From NCBI GenBank assembly GCA_947652605.1, contig OX393576.1, positions 53,978,966-54,042,965 on the forward strand: 64,000 bases of DNA, written 5' to 3'. This DNA comes from Elmis aenea (Eukaryota > Arthropoda > Insecta > Coleoptera > Elmidae). The translations under genes were made by a program, and so were the position numbers. The notes under the pieces were generated by a model. That model did no database searches and was not told the origin of the DNA. It saw only the letters and a program-made list of their open reading frames with translations. The first letter of the stretch is position 1; each line of letters opens with the position of its first letter. This document shows, in pieces, positions 12,482 through 23,560 of this stretch.

Positions 12482-13126
12482 TTACATATTTTTGAAAAAC
12501 CCTTTTTCAGATAAAGCCATAGCCAACTAGGATTTCCATTTAAAAAAAAATTAAGTTTACTTTATATTAAAAGTTAAGGTCGCTAAAAAAAGTTTAATTT
12601 TGTTTTTAAATTAAACGTAGAAGTCTATTTAAAAAACCTGTTTAAGTATTTATTCTATTTTAATGAATAAGAATTTATAGTAAATTTTTCAAAATAATGA
12701 AATTTAATTTTTCCTCCATGAAGCTAAAATTAAAAGAGACATAAGATATTTTATTATATGGGCGTTCTTTTATAAAAAAAAAATGCCCAAGAGACCAATA
12801 TCAGATTTTCGCTAACTATTACGGTAACCGAGATACGTAAAACATTTAAATTTGGTTCACCCTGTACAGACTTTTACAGTTGACACTCTTTTTCTTTGCT
12901 TAAACAGTTTTTTTATTTGTTTCTATTTTCTCACTTGCTCTTCTCGAGTTTCTCTTCTACATTGAATCGTTCGCTTTGTCTCACTAAGATCTTTTTTTAT
13001 ATACAATCAAGTAGGTAATCAATCTAGTCGTGACGACTAATCCATTGTTTTCGTCTGATATTATTATCCTAAATACTGTAAGCTAAGTCCCGTTAGTCCT
13101 AGCTTATATTCTATATACCTAACACT
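12482..13126. other. AT-rich spacer
   Basis: No gene or bounded repeat recognised. A CACCCTGTACAG motif near 12860 resembles a solitary transposon end. Confidence 0.5.
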
Positions 13127-13134
13127 TTTTTAAG

Positions 13135-13543
13135 CAGTGCTCAAAACCGAAAAAAAAATTGATTAACGTTTAACCGAAATCGAGAACTTTATTTTATTTA
13201 TTATTATTTTCTGTAAAAAAAGGATTTAACTTATAAACCGGTTAAAAAACCGGTTTTTGAAATTATTTAGATTAGGAATGCAAAGGATGAAAAGATATTA
13301 TCTATTTATTATTTTATAATATCTGTACAGTCCAGCGTTCAGTAATGACTTCTGGTAAACTAATCGCATTTAATACAGATTTTGTATTTTTTTTATTGTA
13401 ATTTTTATTAAAAAACGGCTTTTTCATTATTTTGGTTAAAGGTTACCGTTTTTTTCGCCATTAAAAATAACGGTTCAGTTTCGGTTAAAAATCACTTCTA
13501 TGGTCAAAAAATAACGGGTAACCGGTATTTTTAACATGACCTG
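13135..13543. mobile_element. AACCGGTT-array hAT MITE, copy 1
   Basis: A 409-bp element from CAGTGCTCAAAACCG to CATGACCTG with a perfect 8-bp duplication TTTTTAAG (13127-13134 and 13544-13551). The ends carry repeated AACCG/CGGTT motifs (GTTTAACCGAAATC, AACCGGTTAAAAAACCGG, GGTAACCGGTA). The core shares GATTAGGAATGCAAAG and CAGTAATGACTT with the copy at 59695-60186. No transposase frame, so non-autonomous. Confidence 0.9.
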
Positions 13544-13639
13544 TTTTTAAGTAATGTTGAAAGAGCACTTTACTTTGCTCTGCCTACCTATACAACTCGA
13601 GGAGTTTAGTTTTTTGCAACCATTTATGTTTTTTTTAGA

Positions 13640-14033
13640 AGTTGGTATACCTACCTCTCTGTGGTTAGCGGTAGCCTTGTTTTATGATTTTTTTTAACGG
13701 CTGGGATATTGAAGTCTCGGTGTAGGTCATCACGTATTATGGTGCTCCCTCAATATCTTTTAAAATTTTATTTGGGAAAGTTTAAATTTATTTTATGCTG
13801 GTTTTACTTGCGCAACCCAATTGCTGAGCCCTATAGGTCCAAACAGGCGTTGGTATTTGATTTGCGCGTGGACATCTGAAATTTTCTTTCCATCATACAG
13901 TGAGTTTTTTCCTTTTACTTTTTATGTGTTCATTTCACTTAAGTTTTGCGTCAAAATTCATCCCTAAGTACTTGGCAATATCGCTATAAGATATAAACTT
14001 ATTGTTTATTTTGAGTGATACATATGTACGTAC
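13640..14033 (-). pseudogene. Jockey-like LINE reverse transcriptase fossil, C-terminal part
   Basis: The minus strand reads DIAKYLGMNFDAKLK, then PVWTYRAQQLGCAS and later a GAP-YVMT-type block. In Jockey-clade LINEs the usual counterparts are KYLGM-LD--L-W--HI, PIWTYGIQLWG-AS and NAPWYV-N, in that order. Stops and frameshifts interrupt every segment. It is the downstream part of the fossil at 15166-15400; the two were one sequence before the hAT element 14034-15165 inserted between them, because the reading resumes across the GTACGTAC duplication. Confidence 0.78.
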
Positions 14034-15165
14034 CAGCGGCGTGCGGTCCATGGATGCGTTGGATGCGGCGCATCCCCTAAAATTCACGTCAAGAATATTT
14101 TTTTCCGTATCATATTTGAATTTCGTGTAGCTTTATTTCGCTTTGATTTTATTTTTTGTTACGTTGTAATTTTATTTATTATATACGATGTTTTGCTTGC
14201 TCGAAAATTTGCGTTATATAATCTACATCCAGCGAGCGGCTGACGAAATGCGTGCGATGCACAGCACTAACGATTGTGAGCCCGACTGAGGGAAGCTATG
14301 CTGATTATGGATACAAAATTTGCGTTCTGGGCGCATGCGTACTGCGATGCAGTCCATAGCCTATTGCCCGTGTTGTGGCTTACTTTAACAGCTACGGGAA
14401 GCGATTACTCTCATGGTTCCTTTGTGTTAATATGATAGGGCAGCCGCACTCCATTGTTATTACCGCACGCTGCAAAAATAATCATTTCCGTTGTAAATTG
14501 ATTTTTGTTTACTTTCTTTAAATCAAGCTTCTTCTATTTAAATAAGCTTAACTCTATTTTTAGTGCACTGTTTCGCTACTTATAATTTTGCTTATTATTT
14601 AATACGACCCATAATATGGATGAAACTGTAGTTAATAATAATTGCAATTTTTGATTGAAATATTAAAGAATATGAAAAGAATTTTCCGGATTTTCTATTA
14701 CAATCACTTCAGCCAACTTATGGAAAATACTTTGATTTTATGAAGTTAAAAAGTCAATTAGTTTACGTGTACTCGACTCCCGACTTTCATTTAAAATCTA
14801 TAAATTGCATAAAAGAATTAATTGTGAAAGATGAGTTAAAAGATGTTTTGACAGAAGTATTTAAATTAATACATTAATTTGCACTATACCTTCCACGAGC
14901 GCATCGGCTGAACGATCGTTTTCAACAATGAAAAGAATAAAAACATTCACCAGAAGCAGCCAAAATGACGATAGACTGTCTGCTCTCGCTTTAATATCAA
15001 TTGGAAAAAAATTATTGCTAAATATGAAAAATTAAAAAAGATTGTATGATGTTGCTATAGACGAATTTTGTAAAAAAGATCGTAGAATAAAATTAATTAA
15101 AAAAAAATAAATTGTTCGTTTTTTTGGACAGCATCCCCTGGTTGAAAAGTCACCGCACGCCACTG
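14034..15165 (+). mobile_element. hAT element with transposase remnant
   Basis: A 1132-bp element from CAGCGGCGTGCGGT to ACCGCACGCCACTG with a perfect 8-bp target duplication GTACGTAC (14026-14033 and 15166-15173). A GGATGCG/CATCCCC repeat sits just inside each end. It retains the C-terminal part of a hAT transposase (14660-15035), so it is an internal-deletion derivative of an autonomous element. It is inserted in a Jockey LINE fossil. Confidence 0.94.
14660..15035 (+). pseudogene. hAT transposase C-terminal (dimerisation domain) remnant
   Basis: The reading starts around FPDFLLQSLQPTYG, runs through an open stretch from 14740 (MKLKSQLVYVYSTPDF) to a stop at 14875-14877, then continues in another frame from 14880 with CTIPSTSASAERSFSTMKRI and DDRLSALALISIG to a stop at 15033-15035. 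The TSASAERSFS-KRIK-T-R block followed by DRLS-LALISI is the hallmark of the hAT C-terminal dimerisation region. The catalytic RNase-H-like part is missing, and one frameshift separates the two segments. The protein is not functional, but it independently confirms the hAT class of the surrounding element. Confidence 0.88.
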
Positions 15166-15400
15166 GTACGTACGATTTATTTCTTGTTTTGTTGGTCAAA
15201 GTGATATGTATATACTTAGTCATACGAGTATTTATTTGAATTCTACACTTTTTAGTACAGGAGTTAAGTGCATTGCTTGCAGTTTGCAGTTTTGGGCTGC
15301 TTTTTCATCGTCAGTGCCAGTTGTCAGAATAGCTGTATCATCGTCTTTGTAAAGTGTTGATTTCAAAAAATTTGGTGTATTAGTTTAATGCAAGTTTTTG
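15166..15400 (-). pseudogene. Jockey-like LINE reverse transcriptase fossil, catalytic part
   Basis: The minus strand reads TLYKDDDTAILTTGTDD followed by LQAMHLT, then KKCRIQINTRMTKYIHITL. The first block corresponds to the (F/Y)ADD catalytic region of a LINE reverse transcriptase, here degraded to YKDD. The second corresponds to the W-I-IN--K---V-FT region that follows it in Jockey elements. The coding direction continues into 13640-14033 across the hAT insertion. Further upstream (above 15400) I could not follow it. Confidence 0.75.
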
Positions 15401-17329
15401 TCTGCGTCAGTCTTTTTCTAATCTCGTCCTTCTTTGTTGCTTTCTTTGTGATTTGTATATAGATTTTTTACTTCTTTGTATTTCTAAATTTCTTGATTTT
15501 TTACCTCGTCGTTCGATGTTGCTAAACTGTGTAGGTTATTCAACGAACTTGACTATTTCTACAAATGTTAAAATCCCCATGGAGCTCAAATTACTTTGGA
15601 AAGACTTTCAGTAACATAATGTAAGTCGACGAAAAATTGATTTCAAATACGTCGACTTATTGCACAGAAACACCCAAATACCAACCACTTCGCTTGCTAG
15701 TAACCTTTTATTGTTTGAAGTTGAAAAGTTATATGAAAGCAGGTAAGGTTTCATAAACACACGTGACTTGGCAACACGAAAGAGAAAATTTTCAACTTCA
15801 TTAACTTATTTGAAGTAATATCATGTGCTGGTATAAAGACGATAGTAAAGATAAAAGCTAGGTACGAAGGAAATTTACGCTCCTATGAATGTTACACACT
15901 TTAGTGCGGTTTATGCTCGTTTTGTTTAAATATGACAGCATTTGTCGACATTATTTTGTTCTTACATTTACCCTTTGTTCAAGCAAATATTTTATGAAAT
16001 TTAACAAACAGCACAAACAAACGTTTAGCTTCGTTTACACTCAAATTTACTTTGGTTTTTGTTATTTGCACACAGTTAAATTAGTTTTGTGTACATATAC
16101 ATACATTGTTAAAGTCTAAGATTATTTAAATGATTTATTTAGAGAAAATTTCAATCATTTTATAGAAAGTATTAAGCATTTCAAAATTGACAGTAATAAG
16201 TAATATTGGTTAGCCTTAATGTAATTTATTTATTTATTTACAAAAGTGTCTGTCAATAAGACTTGCCAATATTAACAATATTTTATTGAAAATTACGTTA
16301 GATGATCTCGCTAAATTTGCAGAGTATTGCATTAACGTTACATATTTTGTATAAAACAACATATATCATGAGCAAACAATAGAAGTAGCAATGGTTTACC
16401 GTAAACCCTGCAGCAACAAATATATTCATGAAATATATCGAAACGGATATATTTTTTGTAAATTAAAATATTAATGATCCTTTCGTAATATGGCCACATG
16501 GTTTAAACAAATTAAAAATATGTTTCACTTACATAAACTACGTTCACTAAGATATAAAATTTACAGTCTAGGTTAAAAAGTATAGCTCTTTAAGATGTTC
16601 TTGTTAAAAAAAAAAAAATCTATTCTTTGGGACATAACAAAGCAGAAACCAACTCATACCAATAGGTACACTGCACAATCAAATCATGCACTATAAAAAA
16701 ACAGTTTATTGAATAAAAGTTGGTAGTAGCAAGAGATCTGCCTTTCCCAACCAGTTATTTTACTTTTTATTCTTGTCACCACCGACGATCAAAACTTCAT
16801 TACCGATATTAAAACAATCAATAACGTAAATTTGCTCTATACAACGGAAACTTTTAATGGTGTTTTAAATTAGCAAGCTAATAAACAAACTTCAAAAAAG
16901 GTTTTGGGCTAATTTTAATATCGATTGACAATAATTTCCAATCATGGATGTGAAATTAAAGGGAGAATATTGGATTACTGGTTACATGGACTTTATAATT
17001 TAAAAATGTAGACCCATGCGATTCTAATCAGGCGGCTTGACTGAACTATATATAACATCAAATGCAACTTTTAATTAAAAACTAACTTTCTGTGCGGTGA
17101 TGTACAAATAGAGGATTGTAGATAAAATCCAATATGTATGGGAATACCTTAAAACTCAATGTATTTTAGCCATTGAAACAGAAATGCTTTCATTATCTTG
17201 TATAAAAGGTGCTATGAAATCTAAAACTGTGTCTTAAGCCGGTTTTATATATTCGTGTTTTTGTTTCTATGTTTAGGTTTTTAATTTTCCAGATATTGAT
17301 ATTATTGCCTTCTGATATGTGACTTGCTT
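15401..17329. other. Gene-free AT-rich sequence
   Basis: Nothing I can support. The 76-codon open frame at 15889-16119 has no family features. Part of the left edge may be the unreadable upstream end of the Jockey fossil. Confidence 0.45.
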
Positions 17330-17790
17330 TAACATTTGAATTTTATATTTCGCGCAAGATTTGCCTATAGTTTGTCAGTTTTATTCCCAAGCAATCTATG
17401 AACACTATAATGTTATCTATTACCAATTTTCGTGTAATTGGTCTTTATAAACTATCATGGCTTTTATTTTTCTTCTGAATATATTCTCATGAAACTCACA
17501 GGCTGCTTTCCTAAACTGGAAAAGTAATCTTTGTAGGACATCTTCATCACTTGCTTTTAATATTACATCATCTACGTAACAGATAATCTTTATTAACCTT
17601 GTACCTATCCTTCATTCTCCGTTGCTTTGTATTGCTGTTTGAATTAATTCGTTTATCACTAAGTTGAGTAGCACGGGGCTTAGCAAATCTCTTTGTCGTA
17701 CTCCTTTGTTTATAGATATTGATTTGATAGGTTCTCCATTAATTTTTATTTGTTCGATTAGTTCTATGATAGACTAACACTTGCCCTTTA
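17330..17790 (-). pseudogene. RTE-like LINE reverse transcriptase fossil
   Basis: Minus-strand translation gives IELIEQIKINGEPIKSI, GVRQRDLLSPVLLNLVINE and then IICYVDDVILKASDEDVLQR, with KIKAMIVYK after it. This is the order of palm motifs in RTE-type non-LTR reverse transcriptases (G-RQGD-LSP--FN, then ADD, here YVDD, then a KT--M block). The start of the endonuclease-RT protein is missing. A stop follows the NGE residues and several follow the last block. It is a 5'-truncated, decayed copy. Confidence 0.78.
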
Positions 17791-17932
17791 TATAGCGTAG
17801 GTAAAATAATTATATTTAAATAAATTATTTTGTATAACTTTTTTTTAAAGGCTCATCGCTTAAGTAAGTAATTGTTTTGTTTATGTTTAAACCGAAATGG
17901 AAACTGAATGCTAATGGTGATGTACTCGTATA

Positions 17933-18335
17933 TGGCGTCATCCAAAAAGTCTGCAACAAACGAAAAACTTTTTTATTTCCAATTTTTCAGAAAATTTTAT
18001 TCTTGTTTAAAGTCCTAAATCTGATTTTAAAATGAAAAAAGTTAATAAAAATTTATATGACACTAGATTTAAGTGATTTTGGAAATATTCGTCTAAGTAA
18101 AGTTCCCTTATAATAATCATAATTACAAAAGCAGTTCATATAGCAAAAAGTTGCTTAGAATTCCAAAATATTACTTAGTATAAAATATCGTTGTCCTTAA
18201 ATTATTTTTGTAGCTCCTAAAATAAGGATACTTTACTCTTGCGAATGTTTCTAAAATCGCAAAAATCTAGTTTCATACAAAATTTTATTGAAATTTTTTT
18301 AACTTACAATTTGTTGCAGACTTTTTGAATGACAA
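17933..18335. mobile_element. Tc1/mariner-type MITE
   Basis: About 400 bp bounded by imperfect inverted repeats: GTCATCCAAAAAGTCTGCAA on the left and TTGCAGACTTTTTGAATGAC on the right. TA-rich flanks (CGTATATG and CAATATAT) are compatible with a TA target duplication. The interior is AT-rich and non-coding. The class is inferred from TA flanks and end type only. Confidence 0.7.
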
Positions 18336-19502
18336 TATATATAATATCGTTGTAAAAATATTTGAAGTTGCTAAAATATGAGAAATTTTTTAGGTAAATA
18401 GCTCAATATAATTTTCTTTGTAATATAAATTTATTTCGACAATAAAATGAAAAGCAAAGGTATACCTAACGATAAATACACTTCACAAAATAGATCAAAA
18501 TTGAAAATAACTGTTAAGTAAATCACCTCTAAAGCATTATACCTATACAGAAAACAACCAACGAGCGTTAAAAATGTTTACGTTTCTTATAAGGCTTAAT
18601 TAAAATGAATATAATTGGATTTCCAATTACCACTATCCTAATTTTTATTAACTGATAGTGATATTACTTCGGGTGCTTGTTCCATGAAGTTGTAAATAAC
18701 GGATAACAGGCGGTACCAATAAAATATACATCGCGTTTTTTATTCTTCCGTTGCTTTGATACAATTTACCTATTTTGATTAATAAGATTAGTAAAGGTAA
18801 AAAAAAACATATGTAAATTTGATCAATAAAGTTTACATAGGTATTTGCTATGTACAAATTAATTGTTCATGATCTTATTTGAGTTTGTTACGAATAAATG
18901 ATATTGCTTTATTTAATGTTATTTTAGTAGGTGTTCCTTTTTAATTCTTATTTCTATGCAGTTTCATAGATAGTCCTTGCTTCCTTAGTTGGGTTATTTT
19001 TACTCTTCGCAGCTATAAATTTTAAGACATCTTTTATTAACGAAATTTAATTGTTTTTGTATACGATTACTTTCTGAAAATGTTGTGATTTGCAACACAC
19101 ATTATTAAACCAAATCCAAGAATCTGTTTTTAGATCTAAAGCTTATTTTAATACACCACAGAACTTAATAACTCATTAAAATATTGTTTACTATTTTTAA
19201 CTATTAATTAAATAAGAAAACTTTCTGCATAATATTTTTTTTGAAGTTGCATAGTATTGAAAAACTTTGTAAAATGTTTTAAAAAGCTGCAAGTTCCTTA
19301 CAAACAATTTAATTCATAACTATGATAGTAGTTTCATTTAACCTTTTCTGTGAAACTCTAGAGTACAATCTTATTATACATGGTGTCCCAGATAACGTTT
19401 CTAGCATGAAGGGAGCTCGCTTATTATAAGTTATAGGTTTGCTTAAATCAGATGAATTATTTCTAAGTATGACAAGAGCTTCAATCCTTCAATCAAATAT
19501 TA
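18336..19502. other. Gene-free AT-rich sequence
   Basis: No gene supported. The 69-codon minus-strand frame at 18648-18857 is typical of random AT-rich DNA. The right-hand 100 bp before 19503 contains GGTGTCCCAGATAACG, which may be another transposon end. Confidence 0.45.
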
Positions 19503-20670
19503 AATGTACAAAATTCATCTTACTTCAGATATTATAGGGGAAACAAATGAAAAGGCTTAATCTGTGTTTTCACTCATAGCTTTTTCGTTTTATTTATAGA
19601 TAAATTTTATTAGTACTTTCTTAAGGTACTTTTTAATGTAGATTGTATGTAATTGTTATTTTAGATTTTTTTTATCACTTAGCACTCCAATATCATTTTT
19701 TCTTATGGACCGCGCAGTTGGCTATGCAATAGATAAATGTGCTTTCTTTTCTCTTTTTAATGATATATTACTTGCTAAACTTATTTTTATACCTAAGTCA
19801 CAAAATCAAGAAACATCGTATTTTACCAATTAATTAGCAAGCTATCTTAAAAAAAAACAAAAAACAACTAATTAAATGTCAAATGACAGTTACCATAATT
19901 TATTAGACCTTTATAGTATTGTTGTGCAAATCAATAGTCTTTCTAGCAAATTTGTTGCATAATTATGGACACATTTTTTACAAGTAATGAAAAATTGGAC
20001 ATAATGAGATGCTACATTATTTGCCCTAGAAACTGTGTAGAAATAGAAAATTCTAATTTTTCATTTGTTTTAAATTTTTGGTTGGTTTCTCGAAGAAACC
20101 ATATTCTTTTAAATTTATTTTCAAACTTCTGTAATGACGTGCAATTCCTTGCCTCCTTCCTCTCGGGATACAGTTCTAAGTATATCCGCTCAGCTTTCTG
20201 CACAGATTTTATGGCAAAGAATGAAGCATCTGAACATGTACAATTTTTCATTATATTTAAATGTAGCAATAATTATAACAACTACTACAAAGGCTATCGA
20301 ATTGCACAACAATGCTATAAATTCTAATAAATGATACCGCAGACAATTTATACTGTTATTTGACATTTAATTATTTGATTTTTGTTTTTATTTCAAGAAC
20401 AGATATGGCAAATAATCTATAATTAAAAAGAGAAAAAAGCACATTTAATTATTCCATAGCCAATTTCGCAGTTTCTAAGAACAAATCAAAAGTGATAAAA
20501 AAAAAACTAAAATAACAGTTATATTCTCCATTAAAAAGTACGAGAACTTCAAGAAAGTACTAATATCATTGAACCGATGAATTACCCAAAAAAGTTATGA
20601 GAGAATTAAAAATTCAACATTTTCATATTTTTTTGCTGTAGTAGATGTACGAGGAATTTTGTACTTTTAA
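19503..20670 (-). mobile_element. Long-TIR DNA transposon, internally deleted
   Basis: Long inverted arms: left blocks TAGTACTTTCTTAAGGTACT, TTATTTTAGATTTTTTTTAT and GCGCAGTTGGCTATGCAATA match the reverse complement of the right arm (for example TAGTACTTTCTTGAAGTTCT on that strand). The arms can be followed for about 450 bp. Between them lies only an N-terminal transposase fragment (20012-20269). The exact ends are uncertain because the outermost sequences have diverged. Confidence 0.7.
20012..20269 (-). pseudogene. Transposase N-terminal (helix-turn-helix) fragment
   Basis: The minus strand encodes 85 residues including AERIYLELYPERKEARNC, TSLQKFENKFKR and SFF. The A--IY-E-YPER----N-T--KL-N---- pattern is the N-terminal DNA-binding helix-turn-helix found ahead of the DDE domain in many insect Tc1/mariner-type transposases; the complete transposase at 47039-48091 has the equivalent AAVLYQNLYPNRRQPHVN. 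No catalytic part follows, and the flanking DNA is already the TIR arm. An internal-deletion derivative is the simplest explanation. Confidence 0.65.
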
Positions 20671-20703
20671 AAATCTATTGTAGTTCCTCTCATATTAACA
20701 AAT

Positions 20704-20812
20704 AACAAGGGAGGGTCGCGATACGTTGTCGCTAGAATTTGATTAAGGGTGTGTTTATTGCATCAAGGACATCAAAACTATATGTTTTCCAAAGTTATAC
20801 GTGTCACTTTCC
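20704..20812 (+). repeat. Solitary end of a long-TIR repeat
   Basis: AGGGAGGGTCGCGATACGTT and the following GTCGCTAGAATTTGATTAAG and GTGTTTATTGCATC match the right end of the element at 48703-49296 (reverse complement of its CTAGCGACAACGTATCGTGA end). Only this ~110 bp is present; the similarity ends near GTTATACGTGTCACTTTCC. Confidence 0.7.
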
Positions 20813-20900
20813 TTCTTGTTTGCCTACATTTTAATTCACTTTTTTAATTTTTATGATTTGTTTTTACAAGTCTTTCGCATATTTCATTTTTACTCGATCC

Positions 20901-20941
20901 CGGGGGGGGGGGGGCAAGTGCCCCGTTCACCCCCCTTTGTG
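20901..20941. repeat. G13 homopolymer with C-rich inverted partner
   Basis: A run of 13 G is followed by CAAGTGCCCCGTTCACCCCCC, so the G run can pair with the C runs. It is isolated in AT-rich DNA and could be the end of a transposon of the CAGGGG type or a collapsed low-complexity tract. Confidence 0.45.
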
Positions 20942-22057
20942 GATGCCCATGCCTCTTATAATAAGCGATATCCCTATGCTGGAAATGTTATCTGGAACAT
21001 CCTGTATAAGCTACTGCTATGCACATTTTGTGGTAAATGACTTTTTTGTCTTGTATTGTGTTAAAAGCAAATTTTTTAAGTAATAACCGACTTCAACAGT
21101 ACAGTATTCATAGTAATATTTTTAATGCCTTTTAAGAAAACTAGTATTGAAGTTTTTAAGTGCTATATTTCCTGGCGAGTTTTATTAATGCAGAATTACT
21201 TTGGTTGTGTTTTACTTATGAATGAAAACAAAATTTTAAGTCAAATAAAATTTCGCGTGCGGAGTAGTTTAAAGGTTAATAAAACTTTCTCCGTATAACA
21301 TTTTTAAGCTTTTGTTGCGCATATTGAAACAATTTTAAATGTTTTCATATAAGGTTCGGAATGTTTATAAGACATCGCTATATTAATAGCCCATAAATGT
21401 TTTCAAAATATGTTATTGCCGATTTAGTCTCGTTTATATCTAAAATGAACAAACAATTTACATTTAGAATGAAATTGCATTTTTCAGTGACATAAATATG
21501 TTTTAATTTGCGTGTTGTGACTTGTGACGTTATGATATTGGTAATTTGGAGGATATAAAACGATGACAAGTTGTTTAAGGAAAACAGAATCTGTGTATAT
21601 ATTTGCTAAGTTTAGTGTACGTTGCTCGTATATCCGGTGTGTATAATATAAACATTCATGTTTATTCACAGATCCTAAGGCAGTAAATAAAGTAACTTTG
21701 TTTCTTTTGCGATACCGCTACACAAATAAAGTTTACGAAATTATACCCTTATTATTAGATACTAATAATTTATTTGAATAAAAACAAATCCAAAATGTAC
21801 AGTAAATTTACAATTTGTTTAAAATAACTCAAAATATATTCGATCTGCAAAGGAGTTTAATAAGCATTAATGTGTAGAATTATCAATTGATTTCAAATAT
21901 TGTTTCAAAATTTATATAACCTGAACGGAAATTAAAAATTTAAAGGACAAACGTAAAATTTAATTTTTTAATAGTTTTCGGTAAACCAACAAAAATTGAT
22001 ATTTTTATGTGTTTTTAATAAGAGTTATCCCATTGATACATAAGTTTCTACAGATCG
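20942..22057. other. Gene-free AT-rich sequence
   Basis: No supported gene or bounded repeat. The overlapping minus-strand frames at 21378-21669 resemble no family. Confidence 0.45.
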
Positions 22058-22065
22058 GTAGACTG

Positions 22066-22567
22066 CATAGGCGCCGACTTTCTAAACTCGCTAGGGGGGC
22101 AGGGGATAACTGTACGATGCACGAGTGAACAAGTACCTACACCAGGGATGGCAAATAGAATTTGATCAGTGTGCCAAAATAACATAAAATTTGTAGACCG
22201 CTGGTGACTTTTCCAAAACTAGTTAGGTTAGACAGCTGGTGACTTTTTTCAAAACTAGTTAGGTTAGACCGCTGGTGACTTTTTTCAAAAACTAGTTAGG
22301 TTAGACCGCTGGTGACTTTTCCAAAACTACCTACACGATAGGTATTATTGGTACATAGTCTCAATAGTCTCAGAATGGACGAAAAAAAGTATGGCACTAA
22401 ATAAAGTTGTACTCGAACTCGAACGTGATATGTGCTGTTTGGCATAATTTAAATGTGATTTGCATAAGTTAGCCTTTGCGATGTCGCATCGCATGGGGTC
22501 AATGCCCTCCTAGTTTAATCGGCACGGGGGCACGAGACCCGTTGCCCCTGTGTAGTCGGCGCCTATG
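22066..22567. mobile_element. hAT MITE with internal minisatellite
   Basis: A 502-bp element from CATAGGCGCCGACT to AGTCGGCGCCTATG, a perfect 14-bp inverted repeat, flanked by a perfect 8-bp duplication GTAGACTG (22058-22065 and 22568-22575). G-rich (AGGGGGGCAGGGGATA) and C-rich (GAGACCCGTTGCCCCTG) blocks lie inside the two ends. The centre contains a short tandem repeat (22193-22335). No transposase frame. Confidence 0.92.
22193..22335. repeat. ~43-bp minisatellite, about 3.5 units
   Basis: Repeated units of GTAGACCGCTGGTGACTTTT followed by CCAAAACTAGTTAGGTTAGA, with small changes (one unit has GACAGCTGG, and the T and A runs vary). It lies entirely inside the hAT element at 22066-22567. 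Confidence 0.85.
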
Positions 22568-22575
22568 GTAGACTG

Positions 22576-23104
22576 TAGTACCTAACATGTTTACTGTTTT
22601 TTCTAAATTATTTTAATGTTGCCAACATAAAACACTTCACCAATAAAATATTAAGTTTATTTACAATTTCAACTCTACTGTGATGCACTGAAAATTGTTT
22701 TGTTGAACAACTTTAAGTGCCTCGCAATCAGGTTAAAATTGTAAATCCTTTTCAATATTCAGTGGTAAATTGTTATAAAGGGTGACAAATTAATAGTGAC
22801 CCAATTTTAACCAGCAATTATTATAAAACGAAATAATTTAGAATCTAAATTTTTATTGCACTTTAAAGAATGAGTTGTCAAGTTTTATAACAGCCTAGTT
22901 TAAAACATTCAATTAAAAATTTTATTAATCAGATGACATCCGTTTTGTTCGATGCATAACTGAGAGCGATGCAATAATGAGCGCATTACACGCTGACACT
23001 TTTGGCGAAATTTCTACAATTACTTTGTCGAATGTTACGTTTAAAGTCTTTCAGAGTTTCTGGACGATTCTGGTACACTTAAGATTTAAAATGACTCCAG
23101 AAAA
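22576..23104. other. AT-rich spacer
   Basis: No gene or repeat boundary recognised. Confidence 0.45.
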
Positions 23105-23560
23105 AATAATCCTAAGCCACGAATCCGGGGAGCGTGGAGACCACAACTGATCTCAACGCAGAGAGATCAGACGACCCGGAAAGATCCCTCTTAAAACTCG
23201 CATAGACATATTGGATACATGAGGCCTTGCACCGTGTTGCTGATACGATATATCGTCTATTGGCAACCGGATTCGGCCTATAGCATCGTTTAAGGATGTT
23301 TGTAAATTGTAACATTTCCACCTAACGTTCACTATTAACAACTACTACATTTCCTATCAATCTTCAAAATATGGGCCCAATATTCCGGCTGAGCATATTC
23401 TGCACCATACAGTTGCCTTCTAGGAATGCAGCTCTTCTTCGAATACGAGGGTTTTCGGCAGACCAGCAACGCGAATTCTGTTTATTCCTTTCGCAATGCA
23501 ATTGGAAATGTGCCTCTTCGCTCATAATTATGTTGTTAACAGCATTAATTCAAAATCCAA
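23105..23560 (-). pseudogene. Mariner-like DDE transposase fossil
   Basis: Minus-strand translation in mixed frames yields MSEEAHFQLHCERNKQNSRC, WSAENPRIRRR, then VNSERWKCYNLQ, YQQHGARPHVSNMSM and VLRGIFPGRLISLR. These are counterparts of the FSDEAHF-L-G--NKQN-R-W---NP block (first catalytic Asp), the Q-DGA--H block (second catalytic Asp) and the FPGR-I-R block of a widespread insect DDE transposase group. The first Asp has become Glu and the second is replaced (QQHG instead of QQDG), and stops and frame changes are frequent. The gene is dead. Confidence 0.75.

Noticed and set aside
20801..21083. Overlapping plus-strand frames over the G13 run
   Set aside because: Gly/Pro-rich reading comes from the G and C homopolymers; the rest is random AT-rich sequence.
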